Assembly (NCBI GenBank): GCA_003649565.1
Contig: QMSF01000013.1
Location: 1-10,960, forward strand
DNA length: 10,960 bases
Origin: Thermoprotei archaeon
Lineage (GTDB): Archaea; Thermoproteota; Methanomethylicia; Nezhaarchaeales; WYZ-LMO8
Direction of reading: 5' to 3'
Part shown: in pieces, positions 1 to 5,514 of the stretch
How positions within the stretch are numbered: position 1 is the stretch's first letter
Layout: the number at the start of each line of letters is the position of its first letter
Notes under the pieces: model-generated
What the model saw: only the letters and a program-made list of their open reading frames with translations
Told to the model about the DNA's origin: nothing
The model's database searches: none
Translations under genes and position numbers: made by a program

Positions 1-1108
1 CCTCAAGGAACCTTATCTTCGCCTCCGTTATTTCGATCTGTGCGGGCAGGAGCTGCTCCGCCAGCGCCCTCTGCTGCTCCTCATACCGGGATTGGAGGAC
101 CTGAAGCTGGTTCGCCACCCCTTCCGACTGGACCTTGTACGCCTCCGCCACCGCCCCGGACTCGCCCATCTTCGCCGAGAGTTCGTCCAACGAAGCGGAC
201 TCCTCCATGAGGATGGATGCCGCTGCGGCCGCCCGGGTGCCGAACACCTGCGTGAGGATGGACTGTCGCTCCAGCGGGTCCACGTTCGCCAGCGTGGCCT
301 GAAGGTTCTGCATCGTGGCCGTGAGGTTCAGCGTGCCGTCAGCGTTCTGGACCAGCGCGTCCTTCACTATGAGGAGCGGGCCCTCCGTGGCGGAGGCTGC
401 CGCCGCCAGTTTAGACAGCATCATCCGGAAGCCCGTCCCGGCCATACTGGCGTCCAAACCTCTCTGGCGCAGGAGGCCGATGGCGGCAGAAGTCGTCTCA
501 AGCGGTACCCCCAAGTTCGCAGCGGCAGAGGCCGCGTACTGAAGGGAAATGGCGAGTTCGGGGAGGGTTGTTTTGAACGATTTCACCGTATTCATCAAGA
601 TGTCGTTCACCCGGTTCGTCTCATCCGCTGACATCTCCCAAGAGTCCAACGCAGCGGTCACCAAGTTCGCGGTCGTGGCGAAATCCGCCCCGGTGGCTAT
701 GGAGAGCTTCATTATCCCCGGGGTCAATTTCATTATCTCGTTGGCGGATTTTCCGGCAGAGGCCAGTATGTAATAGCCCTCAGCGACTTGCTGGGCGGAT
801 ACTGGCATGTCCCGGCCCATTTGTTCTGCCGATTCCCGGAGCTGCTTTATCTCCTCCTCCGAGCCTTGAACGATGGAGACCACGTTGGCCATCGCCTGGT
901 CGAACCCGGCGAGGGCCGCTATGCTCCCGGAGGCGAAGGAGTTCACCTGGTCCGCCGCCATCATCGCTCCCCGGGCGAGGTTGGCCATGGCCTGCTGGGT
1001 ATCGCTGACCCTCGCTGCCACGTTCTCCATCTTGTCCGGGACCGCCTCTATCAGGTCGGCCCCGACCTCGTCGTACGAGATGATGATCTTAACCTTCGGG
1101 TCTGGCAC
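1..1108 (-). CDS. Phage tail tape measure protein, N-terminal part (cut by window edge)
   Basis: I translated this frame by hand from a GTG at 1108; it stays open for 369 codons and runs off the left edge. The start is supported by a GGAGG about 9 nt upstream and by overlap with the end of the chaperone frame (stop at 1089-1091), the usual junction in tail operons. The protein begins MPDPKVKIIISYDEVG. After an Ala-rich helical stretch it shows the TP901-type tape measure core: a segment around GFDQAMANVVSIV, then EQMGRDMPVSAQQVAEGYY, ASAGKSANEIM, a run with ETTSAAIGLLRQRGLD, and AGTGFRMMLSKLAAAAS. A Gln/Glu-rich helical region (QSRYEEQQRALAEQLLP) leads to the edge. In the family this protein sets tail length inside the tube and is ejected with the DNA. 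Its full length, and any lysozyme or peptidase domain, lie outside the window. Confidence 0.93.
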   Translation of the reverse strand, partial: MPDPKVKIIISYDEVGADLIEAVPDKMENVAARVSDTQQAMANLARGAMMAADQVNSFASGSIAALAGFDQAMANVVSIVQGSEEEIKQLRESAEQMGRDMPVSAQQVAEGYYILASAGKSANEIMKLTPGIMKLSIATGADFATTANLVTAALDSWEMSADETNRVNDILMNTVKSFKTTLPELAISLQYAASAAANLGVPLETTSAAIGLLRQRGLDASMAGTGFRMMLSKLAAAASATEGPLLIVKDALVQNADGTLNLTATMQNLQATLANVDPLERQSILTQVFGTRAAAAASILMEESASLDELSAKMGESGAVAEAYKVQSEGVANQLQVLQSRYEEQQRALAEQLLPAQIEITEAKIRFLE

Positions 1109-1334
1109 GCCTCTTTGCCTCCATGTACTTCTCCTTCAGTTCCTCGTACTTCCCCGGGGGCACCTCTCTCGTTCTTTCCGCCGCTTCCGCCTGCATCCTC
1201 ACGACCGCCTGGAACGCCGCACGGTCCAGTTCCACCCGCTCCCAGGGGGCGAGCGGCCCGCACCCGTACAGCTCCCACAGCTCACTCGGCGTCTTTCCGT
1301 ACCGCTCCGCCAGCGTCCCCAGCTCCAGAACCAC
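1089..1334 (-). CDS. Tail assembly chaperone, downstream (T) frame, probably made as a frameshift fusion
   Basis: This frame encodes 81 residues from a GTG at 1334, and it is open further upstream to 1364, just after a TGA. It overlaps the end of the preceding ORF in the +1 frame and itself overlaps the tape measure start by 20 nt. The sequence LAERYGKTPSELWELYG, followed by a charged helix ending KYMEAKRRARPEG, fits the second domain of gpG/gpGT-type tail chaperones, which lie directly before the tape measure gene and coat it during tail assembly. I favour expression as a fusion with the upstream frame by +1 slippage at TTT-C (1350-1353), giving about 236 residues. A weak GGAG about 6 nt before the GTG leaves independent initiation possible. 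Confidence 0.75.
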   Translation of the reverse strand: MVLELGTLAERYGKTPSELWELYGCGPLAPWERVELDRAAFQAVVRMQAEAAERTREVPPGKYEELKEKYMEAKRRARPEG

Positions 1335-1800
1335 CGGGTTCTCCGCCGAGAAATTTTCGACCCATCACCTCCCTCTGGAGGATGGTGGCGGCGGCGTACA
1401 GCGCTGCCCTGTCCTCCTCGATAAGCTCGTCCCAGTAGAGTACTTTCGGGTCCCTCTCCTCCCCGGGGCCCGGGGGTCTGCGCACCCGGGGCCTCACGGT
1501 GATGGAGGTTCCCATGATCTCCTCTATCTTCTCTATGTTCGCCAACACGGTCTTCTCATCCACGCCCAGGGCCTCCCAGGAGGCGTTGTCCGGTAGTGCC
1601 TCCTTCCCCCGGAGCCGGGAGAGGTCCACGCCGAGCAGGTCGTAGAGCTCCATGTACGCCCACAGCGGTGGAGGCCTCACCTCCACGTTCCCGCACGACA
1701 GGCGCACGTAGAGCCGCTCACGCTCCGCCGTCATCTTCCTGTACTCCTCCGGGGTGATCGTTTCCTCCTCCCCCGGGGTCTTCTTCAGTATGCCGTCCAC
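1282..1800 (-). CDS. Tail assembly chaperone, upstream (G) frame
   Basis: A 172-residue ORF starts at GTG 1800 behind a GGGGGTG stretch, 13 nt after the stop of the tail tube-like gene. It lies between the tube genes and the tape measure, the conserved position of gpG-type chaperones. Residues 1-150 look like a folded, mixed-charge protein (PPPLWAYMELYDLLGVDL; WDELIEEDRAALYAAATILQ). The last 22 residues after KF are Gly/Ala-rich (GGEPGGSGAGDAGG) and look like incidental translation of the overlapping frame. That fits a design in which most ribosomes end here and a fraction shift into the T frame. I do not recognise the protein from sequence alone; the call rests mainly on synteny and on the overlapping-frame architecture. 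Confidence 0.7.
   Translation of the reverse strand: MDGILKKTPGEEETITPEEYRKMTAERERLYVRLSCGNVEVRPPPLWAYMELYDLLGVDLSRLRGKEALPDNASWEALGVDEKTVLANIEKIEEIMGTSITVRPRVRRPPGPGEERDPKVLYWDELIEEDRAALYAAATILQREVMGRKFLGGEPGGSGAGDAGGAVRKDAE
1350..1357 (-). other. Candidate +1 translational frameshift site (CGA AAA TTT C)
   Basis: In the zero frame the codons read GGT CGA AAA TTT CTC. The TTT (1353-1351) is followed by C, so the tRNA-Phe that decodes TTT could re-pair with TTC one base downstream. It would then continue TCG GCG GAG AAC into the T frame. The +1 frame opens only at 1364, after a TGA, and the zero frame stops at 1282, so a shift must fall inside this window of about 80 nt. A run of AAAA just before could also favour slippage, but no canonical -1 heptamer in the required frame is present. 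Known tail chaperone shifts are mostly -1, with +1 and -2 exceptions. The site is inferred from sequence only. Confidence 0.5.
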
Positions 1801-1813
1801 CCTATCACACCCC

Positions 1814-2461
1814 CTACGTGGCGGACACGGACGTGGACTTACCTATGGCGTCCACATCGTAGCCGGTGAGGTCATCGTACTTCAGTGAGAGCTTGGAAGC
1901 GTCTATCTTCACGTTCGAGACCTCGTAGGCGGCCCCGCCGGAGGACTTCGTCTTCACCGTCACCGTGAACTCCGGGAGAGCCCCGGAGTTCAGCTTCCCC
2001 GTGGCCATTCGCATCGCCCGGGAGTCTATGTAGAGGTAGTGGAACTTCAAGGATATCTCTATCGGGCCCTCCTTGATGTCGTAGGGCTCCCTCTGGCCGC
2101 CGACATGCGCGACCTTCAGGTTGTTCTTCTGCTCAAGGTCCACGCCCTGCCAGCAGCCGACGGTCTCCTTGCTCTTGTACGTGACATCGTACTGATGCCC
2201 GGCGGTCGCCGAGATGATGGTTATCTTTCCCTCGCTGCCGTCCACGGTGTAAGCGCTGCCGTCGTTCGCCATCGCGCTTCCGTTGTCATACACCGTGATG
2301 TCGCTCGGGTCGTCCGTGACGTTCCCCGAGGCGTCCACGATGGGCCAGTGCGATGTGTAGTACACCACGTTCGACCCCCCGGCGGAGGATTCCGTGAGTA
2401 TCTCCCTTGTCTGGTCACCCTCCACCAGGAGGACGCCTTCCCATCCTGCATACGTTGCCAT
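1814..2461 (-). CDS. Tail tube-like protein 2, with an inserted extra domain
   Basis: This encodes 215 residues starting MATYAGWEG at 2461, with GGGGTGA about 6 nt upstream. It is a paralog of the neighbouring 141-residue protein. Both share the N-terminus M(A/S)TYAGWEG, a middle block (KNNLK...GGQR(E/D)P..IKEG..EIS) and a C-terminal block (SKLSLKYDDLT against YKLSLKHDDIT). Between the N-terminus and the middle block it carries about 78 extra residues (roughly 22-100), rich in Ser, Gly, Asp and Tyr (DITVYDNGSAM, AYTVDGSEGKITI, QYDVTYKSK). These look like a beta-rich, probably surface-exposed domain. The position just before the chaperone pair and tape measure is that of the major tail tube gene. 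I infer a tube role from this synteny and the beta-rich composition, not from a recognised family motif. Confidence 0.7.
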   Translation of the reverse strand: MATYAGWEGVLLVEGDQTREILTESSAGGSNVVYYTSHWPIVDASGNVTDDPSDITVYDNGSAMANDGSAYTVDGSEGKITIISATAGHQYDVTYKSKETVGCWQGVDLEQKNNLKVAHVGGQREPYDIKEGPIEISLKFHYLYIDSRAMRMATGKLNSGALPEFTVTVKTKSSGGAAYEVSNVKIDASKLSLKYDDLTGYDVDAIGKSTSVSAT

Positions 2462-2482
2462 GGCTCATCACCCCCCGGGGGA

Positions 2483-2908
2483 TCACGGCACCGTCCCGAC
2501 GGTGATGGACTTGGCGATGAAGTCCGCCTCTTCCCTGGTGATGTCGTCGTGCTTCAGCGAGAGCTTGTAGCTGTCGAACTTCCCGACCACGTAGTACTCC
2601 GTGTTCCCGGAGCTGTAGCCCTCCGGGTAGATGCCGATGTAGTACTCCGTGAGGGCCCCGGTGGACCCCACACCGGCCTTATCGGAGAGTGTGGTCTTGT
2701 CGCGCCATTTCCTTGCGATCTTCGCTGATATCTCAAGAAGCCCCTCCTTTATCTCCTCCGGGTCCCGCTGGCCCCCGGTGAAGATGCGCTTGAGGTTGTT
2801 CTTCACGTCGGCGTCCAGGGATTCCCAGGATATCGCCGAGGACGACCTCATGGCGGAGAGGCTCGTTCCTATCTTCACTTCGCCTTCCCATCCTGCGTAT
2901 GTGCTCAT
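2483..2908 (-). CDS. Tail tube-like protein 1
   Basis: This encodes 141 residues starting MSTYAGWEG at 2908 behind an AAGGAGGTGA ribosome binding site. Its ATG overlaps the stop of the preceding small gene by 4 nt (ATGA), so translation is probably coupled. It is beta-rich (EYYIGIYPEGYSSGNTEYYV; GKFDSYKLSLKHDDI) and carries the same blocks as the next gene, without that gene's extra domain. At 141 residues it is close to the size of a minimal tail tube subunit. One of the pair is probably the main tube protein and the other a variant tube, tail-end or decorated tube subunit. Which is which cannot be told from sequence. Confidence 0.7.
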   Translation of the reverse strand: MSTYAGWEGEVKIGTSLSAMRSSSAISWESLDADVKNNLKRIFTGGQRDPEEIKEGLLEISAKIARKWRDKTTLSDKAGVGSTGALTEYYIGIYPEGYSSGNTEYYVVGKFDSYKLSLKHDDITREEADFIAKSITVGTVP

Positions 2909-3108
2909 TTCGCCTTCACCTCCTTGAACTCAAATTCAGGCATTCCGCCCCGGACCTGCTTCCGGGCATCCCTGTCCCGGAGCTCCTTCCAGAGCGCCTT
3001 CCCTATCTCGACCCATTCGCCCGGGGTCACGACGGTCCCGTCCCGGAGCTTCCTCCGCACGTACGGGAGCGTGCCCCGCAGTCTTATCATGTACATCGTC
3101 TTCTTCAT
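2905..3108 (-). CDS. Small basic protein of the tail module, unknown function
   Basis: I chose the ATG at 3108 (67 residues, MKKTMYMIRLRG) because GGAGG lies 8 nt upstream and the ATG overlaps the preceding stop as ATGA. A GTG at 3123 would give five more residues, but the ribosome binding site would then fall inside the gene. The product is rich in Lys, Arg and Glu, with a likely beta N-terminus (MYMIRLRGTLPYV), a turn (RDGTVVTPGEWVEI) and a C-terminal helix (GKALWKELRDRDARKQ). Small proteins like this often sit between tail completion and tube genes, but I recognise no family. It ends in the ATGA overlap with tube-like protein 1. Confidence 0.6.
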   Translation of the reverse strand: MKKTMYMIRLRGTLPYVRRKLRDGTVVTPGEWVEIGKALWKELRDRDARKQVRGGMPEFEFKEVKAK

Positions 3109-3170
3109 GTCTTTTCCCTCCACACCAGCTCTATCCTGTTCCCCCGGGGGGCGATGGATATCTCCGGCAT
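3105..3170 (-). CDS. Very small ORF (21 aa), or the end of a longer out-of-frame product
   Basis: From ATG 3170 this frame gives MPEISIAPRGNRIELVWREKT, with GGAG 6 nt upstream, and it ends in an ATGA overlap with the next gene. The same frame is open well upstream and reads plausibly as protein (TVELRFRPGDRLEISMPEIS) back to the stop of the membrane protein at 3209. No ATG, GTG or TTG falls in this upstream stretch until ATG 3341, which lies deep inside the membrane gene. Either a 21-residue peptide is made, or the frame is entered by a -1 shift near the end of the membrane gene, or an unusual start is used. The precise stop-start coupling suggests that the frame is translated. Confidence 0.35.
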   Translation of the reverse strand: MPEISIAPRGNRIELVWREKT

Positions 3171-3208
3171 GGATATCTCCAGCCGGTCCCCCGGGCGGAA
3201 CCGGAGCT

Positions 3209-3964
3209 CTACGGTATCACCCCCAGCAGGTACGCACCTACCAGGAGCGTGACCGTGTAGGATGTGAGAAAGTAGTGGATGTCCCCGGCGTACACCGCCA
3301 CCGCTGCGATGGTCATGGGGATGAGGAGCACCATCCACCACCCCGGGGAGAGGATGGCGATGAGCGTGAGGAGTGCGAAGAGGAACCCCACATGGAACCC
3401 GTGAAGCTCCCGGAAGGTGGAGAACGCCGTCTTTAGGATGTTTCTCCTTGTCGGCCTGGAGTCTTCCGACACTTCAAGGGTTGTTGTGGGAAGCTCGGAA
3501 TACTGCGCCGGGTGGAGAGTTAAGAGGTGGGGACCACGTTCGCCGTCACCGCCCGGGGATTCCGCCGAGGGTTCGGGCACCGTGTAAGGGGTGGATTTCT
3601 CCAGAGTTCCCGATGTCAGGGTGTCGCCTTTGGTGGCCGATGTCAGCAGAAACCCTATCGCCCCGGGGACCACCATAAGGGCGAGCCCGGGGAGCCTTGC
3701 GCCCACCAGTGCGGCGATGATGAAGAGCAGGGCGATGATGACGTACTTCCAGAACCGCCCGGGGTCGGAGAACATGGAGTTCCTCCGGGGCGGGTCGCTC
3801 TGCTCCAGGAGCGCCAGCCTCTTCTCGTGGTTCTGCGTGATCTTCACGAGAGGGTTCAGCGCGTTCGTTATCTCCTCCCGGATGGCTCCCCGGAGGGATG
3901 CCTCCAGGGTGGTGATGCGCCGGTCGTGTTCGTTCAGCCTTTCCCATATCTTCTCTTCACTCAT
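3209..3964 (-). CDS. Multi-pass membrane protein with N-terminal coiled coil, holin-associated-like, unknown function
   Basis: This encodes 251 residues from ATG 3964, with GGAGG 8 nt upstream and an 8-nt overlap with the previous gene. Residues 1-55 form a charged helical or coiled-coil region (WERLNEHDRRITTLEASL; NHEKRLALLEQ). Hydrophobic segments follow at about 72-88 and 92-109, then a hydrophilic Ser/Thr/Pro/Glu linker (110-187), then three more hydrophobic segments at about 190-206, 208-226 and 232-250. A short charged coiled coil before a membrane segment recalls XhlA-type holin-associated proteins, but the length and five segments are unlike them. It may act in lysis, superinfection exclusion or DNA entry. 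These are inferences from topology and context; no family motif was recognised. A membrane protein in the middle of a neck and tail operon is unusual. Confidence 0.72.
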   Translation of the reverse strand: MSEEKIWERLNEHDRRITTLEASLRGAIREEITNALNPLVKITQNHEKRLALLEQSDPPRRNSMFSDPGRFWKYVIIALLFIIAALVGARLPGLALMVVPGAIGFLLTSATKGDTLTSGTLEKSTPYTVPEPSAESPGGDGERGPHLLTLHPAQYSELPTTTLEVSEDSRPTRRNILKTAFSTFRELHGFHVGFLFALLTLIAILSPGWWMVLLIPMTIAAVAVYAGDIHYFLTSYTVTLLVGAYLLGVIP

Positions 3965-4415
3965 ACCAGCTCCCTCCGTACTGCATCTTGAGCGTGATTG
4001 CGCACCATCTTATGAACTGTCCCTTACGCCCCGGGGCCGGTGCGAGCCCCGTGCGTACGTCCGCCCCGGGCACTATCACCCAGTCGTGCGCTGTCCGGCG
4101 GTTGGAGGAATCCAGAAGGATGTCCAGCACCTCGGCGGTCAGCGTCATGAGCTGTTCCACCTGCACCTCGTCCCCTCTCCCGAGCGTCTCCACCACCACC
4201 CCGGGCTCGTAGGTGAACGGTCTCGGGACGGAGAACGGCCCCGGCTCTATCCGCACGTTGGGATAGACGTACTGCGGGGAGAACCCTATGAATATCTGGG
4301 CGTTGTTGATGTTCTTCAGAACGCTCACGTGGGATGGGTAGCTCGCATCGGCCCGGAGAACATCACGGATGTCCTCAAGGGCCTCCATGAGCTTGCTCTT
4401 GATGTAGTCAGTCAT
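3957..4415 (-). CDS. Tail terminator-like (tail completion) protein
   Basis: This encodes 152 residues from ATG 4415, with GGAGGTG 5 nt upstream and an ATGA overlap with the end of the HK97 gp10-like gene. The sequence starts with a helix (YIKSKLMEALEDIRDVLRA), continues with beta-like segments (AQIFIGFSPQYVYPNVRIEPGP; YEPGVVVETLG), then a helix (EQLMTLTAEVLDILLDSS) and ends with a beta segment (IRWCAITLKMQYGG). This helix-strand layout and the position after gp10 and before the tube fit the tail terminator or tail-to-head joining protein that caps the tube. The assignment is by order and fold pattern, since this family diverges quickly. Confidence 0.6.
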   Translation of the reverse strand: MTDYIKSKLMEALEDIRDVLRADASYPSHVSVLKNINNAQIFIGFSPQYVYPNVRIEPGPFSVPRPFTYEPGVVVETLGRGDEVQVEQLMTLTAEVLDILLDSSNRRTAHDWVIVPGADVRTGLAPAPGRKGQFIRWCAITLKMQYGGSWYE

Positions 4416-4753
4416 CGGCCCACCTCCACGTATTCCTGCGCCCGGGCCTGTATGGCCTGCGGGAGAAGCGGTTCAGCGGCCGCCGCAGCTCGTTCGATGT
4501 ACCCGGCGGACTTGCCCCGGTATTCCACGTAAGGGGCATAATAGACGTGGGGCCCGACCATCACTACCTTCTCGCTCTCGGTCGGGTAGATGGAGGACTT
4601 CAGCGCCCCGGTCCTGTACGGAGCGGTCCTCTTCATCACCAGTTCCACCACCCGGGCCGCCTCCTCCATGAGCTCCTGCGGGAGCTGCTGCAGCCTCCGG
4701 GCTAACTCCTCCCAGTTCCCCGTGAACTCCGACAGGTCAATCGAGATATTCAT
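4412..4753 (-). CDS. HK97 gp10-like head-tail completion protein
   Basis: This encodes 113 residues from ATG 4753, with GAGGAG upstream, overlapping the end of the connector gene by 17 nt. The segment KRTAPYRTGALKSSI followed by VVMVGPHVYYAPYVEYRGK is the typical HK97 gp10-family signature (A-P-x-x-T-G-x-L-x-x-S-I, then a strand ending in YAPYVE). The family helps close the head-tail joint after DNA packaging. Its length agrees with the family's usual 110-150 residues. A C-terminal helix (PLLPQAIQARAQEYVEV) completes the pattern. Confidence 0.85.
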   Translation of the reverse strand: MNISIDLSEFTGNWEELARRLQQLPQELMEEAARVVELVMKRTAPYRTGALKSSIYPTESEKVVMVGPHVYYAPYVEYRGKSAGYIERAAAAAEPLLPQAIQARAQEYVEVGR

Positions 4754-5147
4754 AGAAGTCTCTCCTCGTGGCGGGCTTGCTCCGCTGCAGCTTCACCCGG
4801 AACCCGCTGGAGCCTTCCGCTTCGTCCGCCCGGGCGGAGGCCCATGCCTCCACGTTCGCCATCCCACGCAGATAGAGCAGGTGCCTTTCCTGCGCCGTGC
4901 TCTTATCGTGCTCCCCGGGGACGGATTCCACCGCCAACCCGGCGGCGACGTCGGCCTCCGCTGCCTGTAGGAGCTCGTAGTCCGTGCTGTCCGAGTCCAC
5001 ACTGTCCGGGTCAAGGCCGTATCTCCGGAGGACCGCCACCACCTCCGCGTGGGCGGCGGTGAGGAACTCCGAGATTATGTCGGCGTGCTCCGTCGCATCC
5101 AGCATCTGCAGCCTCTTCGAGACCATGTCGCTCGTAGCGTATGCCGT
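4737..5147 (-). CDS. Head-tail connector/adaptor protein, probable ACG start
   Basis: The only conventional start is ATG 5126 (129 residues), but it lacks a ribosome binding site at proper distance: GGGAGGTG lies about 27 nt upstream. In the same frame an ACG at 5147 sits 5 nt after that GGAGGTG, and the resulting N-terminus, M-AYATSDMVSKRLQ, matches the M-x-YAT-x-x-D/E-hydrophobic start common in phage adaptor proteins. An in-frame TAA upstream excludes any longer product. From ACG the protein has 136 residues, largely helical (EHADIISEFLTAAHAEVVAVLRRYGL; ERHLLYLRGMANVEAWASARADEA). That fits the ring-forming adaptor which binds under the portal, as does the position between capsid and gp10 genes. 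The ACG start is an inference; a sequencing error or mutation of ATG would look the same. Confidence 0.72.
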   Translation of the reverse strand, partial: TAYATSDMVSKRLQMLDATEHADIISEFLTAAHAEVVAVLRRYGLDPDSVDSDSTDYELLQAAEADVAAGLAVESVPGEHDKSTAQERHLLYLRGMANVEAWASARADEAEGSSGFRVKLQRSKPATRRDFYEYLD

Positions 5148-5248
5148 TCTTCCACCTCCCGGGGGAAATTAATTGACCCGGGGTGGCGGCGGGTCACCAA
5201 CGCTCCCGCCGTAAGAAATCCCAACCCCGGGCATGTCCGTTGGAATCC
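5148..5248 (-). other. 101-bp intergenic region with two inverted repeats
   Basis: This is the only sizeable internal gap in the module. Read on the minus strand it contains first CCAAC/GTTGG (arms at 5239-5243 and 5221-5225, loop 13). Next comes a perfect 7-bp GC stem CGGCGGG/CCCGCCG (arms at 5205-5211 and 5187-5193, loop 11). An AT-rich stretch (TCAATTAATTT) and the connector ribosome binding site follow. The stem could be an mRNA processing or stability element, or a partial terminator that lowers expression of the connector relative to the capsid gene. The T tract starts about 11 nt after the stem and is broken, so this is not a textbook intrinsic terminator. Confidence 0.45.
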
Positions 5249-5485
5249 TTATGCCTTCTCGGCCTTTCCCTCCCTGATGAGGCGCTTCGCCACCTCCACC
5301 TTCAGGGGCATCACCTGCCCCTGGCGGATGATGAGGAAGCCGTGGTCCACATCGGGCTCGGAGAGGCCGAGATTGGTCAGCGCCCGGACGGTCATCGTCC
5401 TCTCCTCCTTCTTCACCTCTTCCTTCGGAAGCTCCTCGGGAGGAGCGGGCTTCGTCTTCGCCCGGGATTTTCGCTTGCGCGCCAT
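5249..5485 (-). CDS. Small basic protein following the capsid gene, unknown function
   Basis: This encodes 78 residues from ATG 5485 behind AAGGAGGTGA, 29 nt after the capsid gene. The first 30 residues are a highly charged, probably disordered tail (MARKRKSRAKTKPAPPEELP), followed by a small domain (TMTVRALTNLGLSEPDVDHGFLI) and a helix (LKVEVAKRLIREGKAEKA). Small proteins ending with a 'hydrophobic...A-x-x-LI-x-x-GKAE' helix are frequent next to phage capsid and connector genes. I cannot name a function. The Lys/Arg-rich N-terminus might contact packaged DNA or the capsid. Confidence 0.7.
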   Translation of the reverse strand: MARKRKSRAKTKPAPPEELPKEEVKKEERTMTVRALTNLGLSEPDVDHGFLIIRQGQVMPLKVEVAKRLIREGKAEKA

Positions 5486-5514
5486 CTACGTCACCTCCTT
5501 CATGCTCCCCGGGC

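Noticed and set aside
1051..1278. Third minus-strand frame in the chaperone region (75 codons)
   Set aside because: Its sequence is Gly/Arg-rich low complexity, and it overlaps both the T frame and the tape measure start, which have better support.
1350..1360. Canonical -1 slippery heptamer in the A AAA TTT stretch
   Set aside because: The bases do not fit X-XXY-YYZ in the zero frame, and the downstream chaperone frame is +1, so a -1 shift would not reach it.
788..1438. Plus-strand ORF of 216 codons over the chaperone and tape measure region
   Set aside because: It ends in a Pro/Ser-rich run, has no ribosome binding site, and is opposite frames with clear tail-module content.
3105..3211. 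Readthrough of the TAG at 3209 (pyrrolysine or suppression)
   Set aside because: The frame after TAG reads as Ser/Gly/Arg/Pro-rich noise and soon stops again, so there is no sign of coding beyond the stop.
3105..3341. ATG 3341 as the start of a 78-residue gene
   Set aside because: The first 40 or so residues lie inside the membrane protein gene in another frame and look random (His/Gly/Arg-rich); no ribosome binding site precedes the ATG.
3591..4532. Long plus-strand ORF (313 codons)
   Set aside because: It lies antisense to three well-supported, tightly overlapping minus-strand genes; its product is rich in Ser, Arg and Pro with no recognisable pattern, and no good ribosome binding site was seen. 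High GC content makes such open antisense frames common.
5160..5178. TTAATTAATTT as an archaeal promoter for the connector gene
   Set aside because: With archaeal spacing the transcript would start after the ribosome binding site, so that site would be lost; the stretch is too short and isolated to call a promoter.
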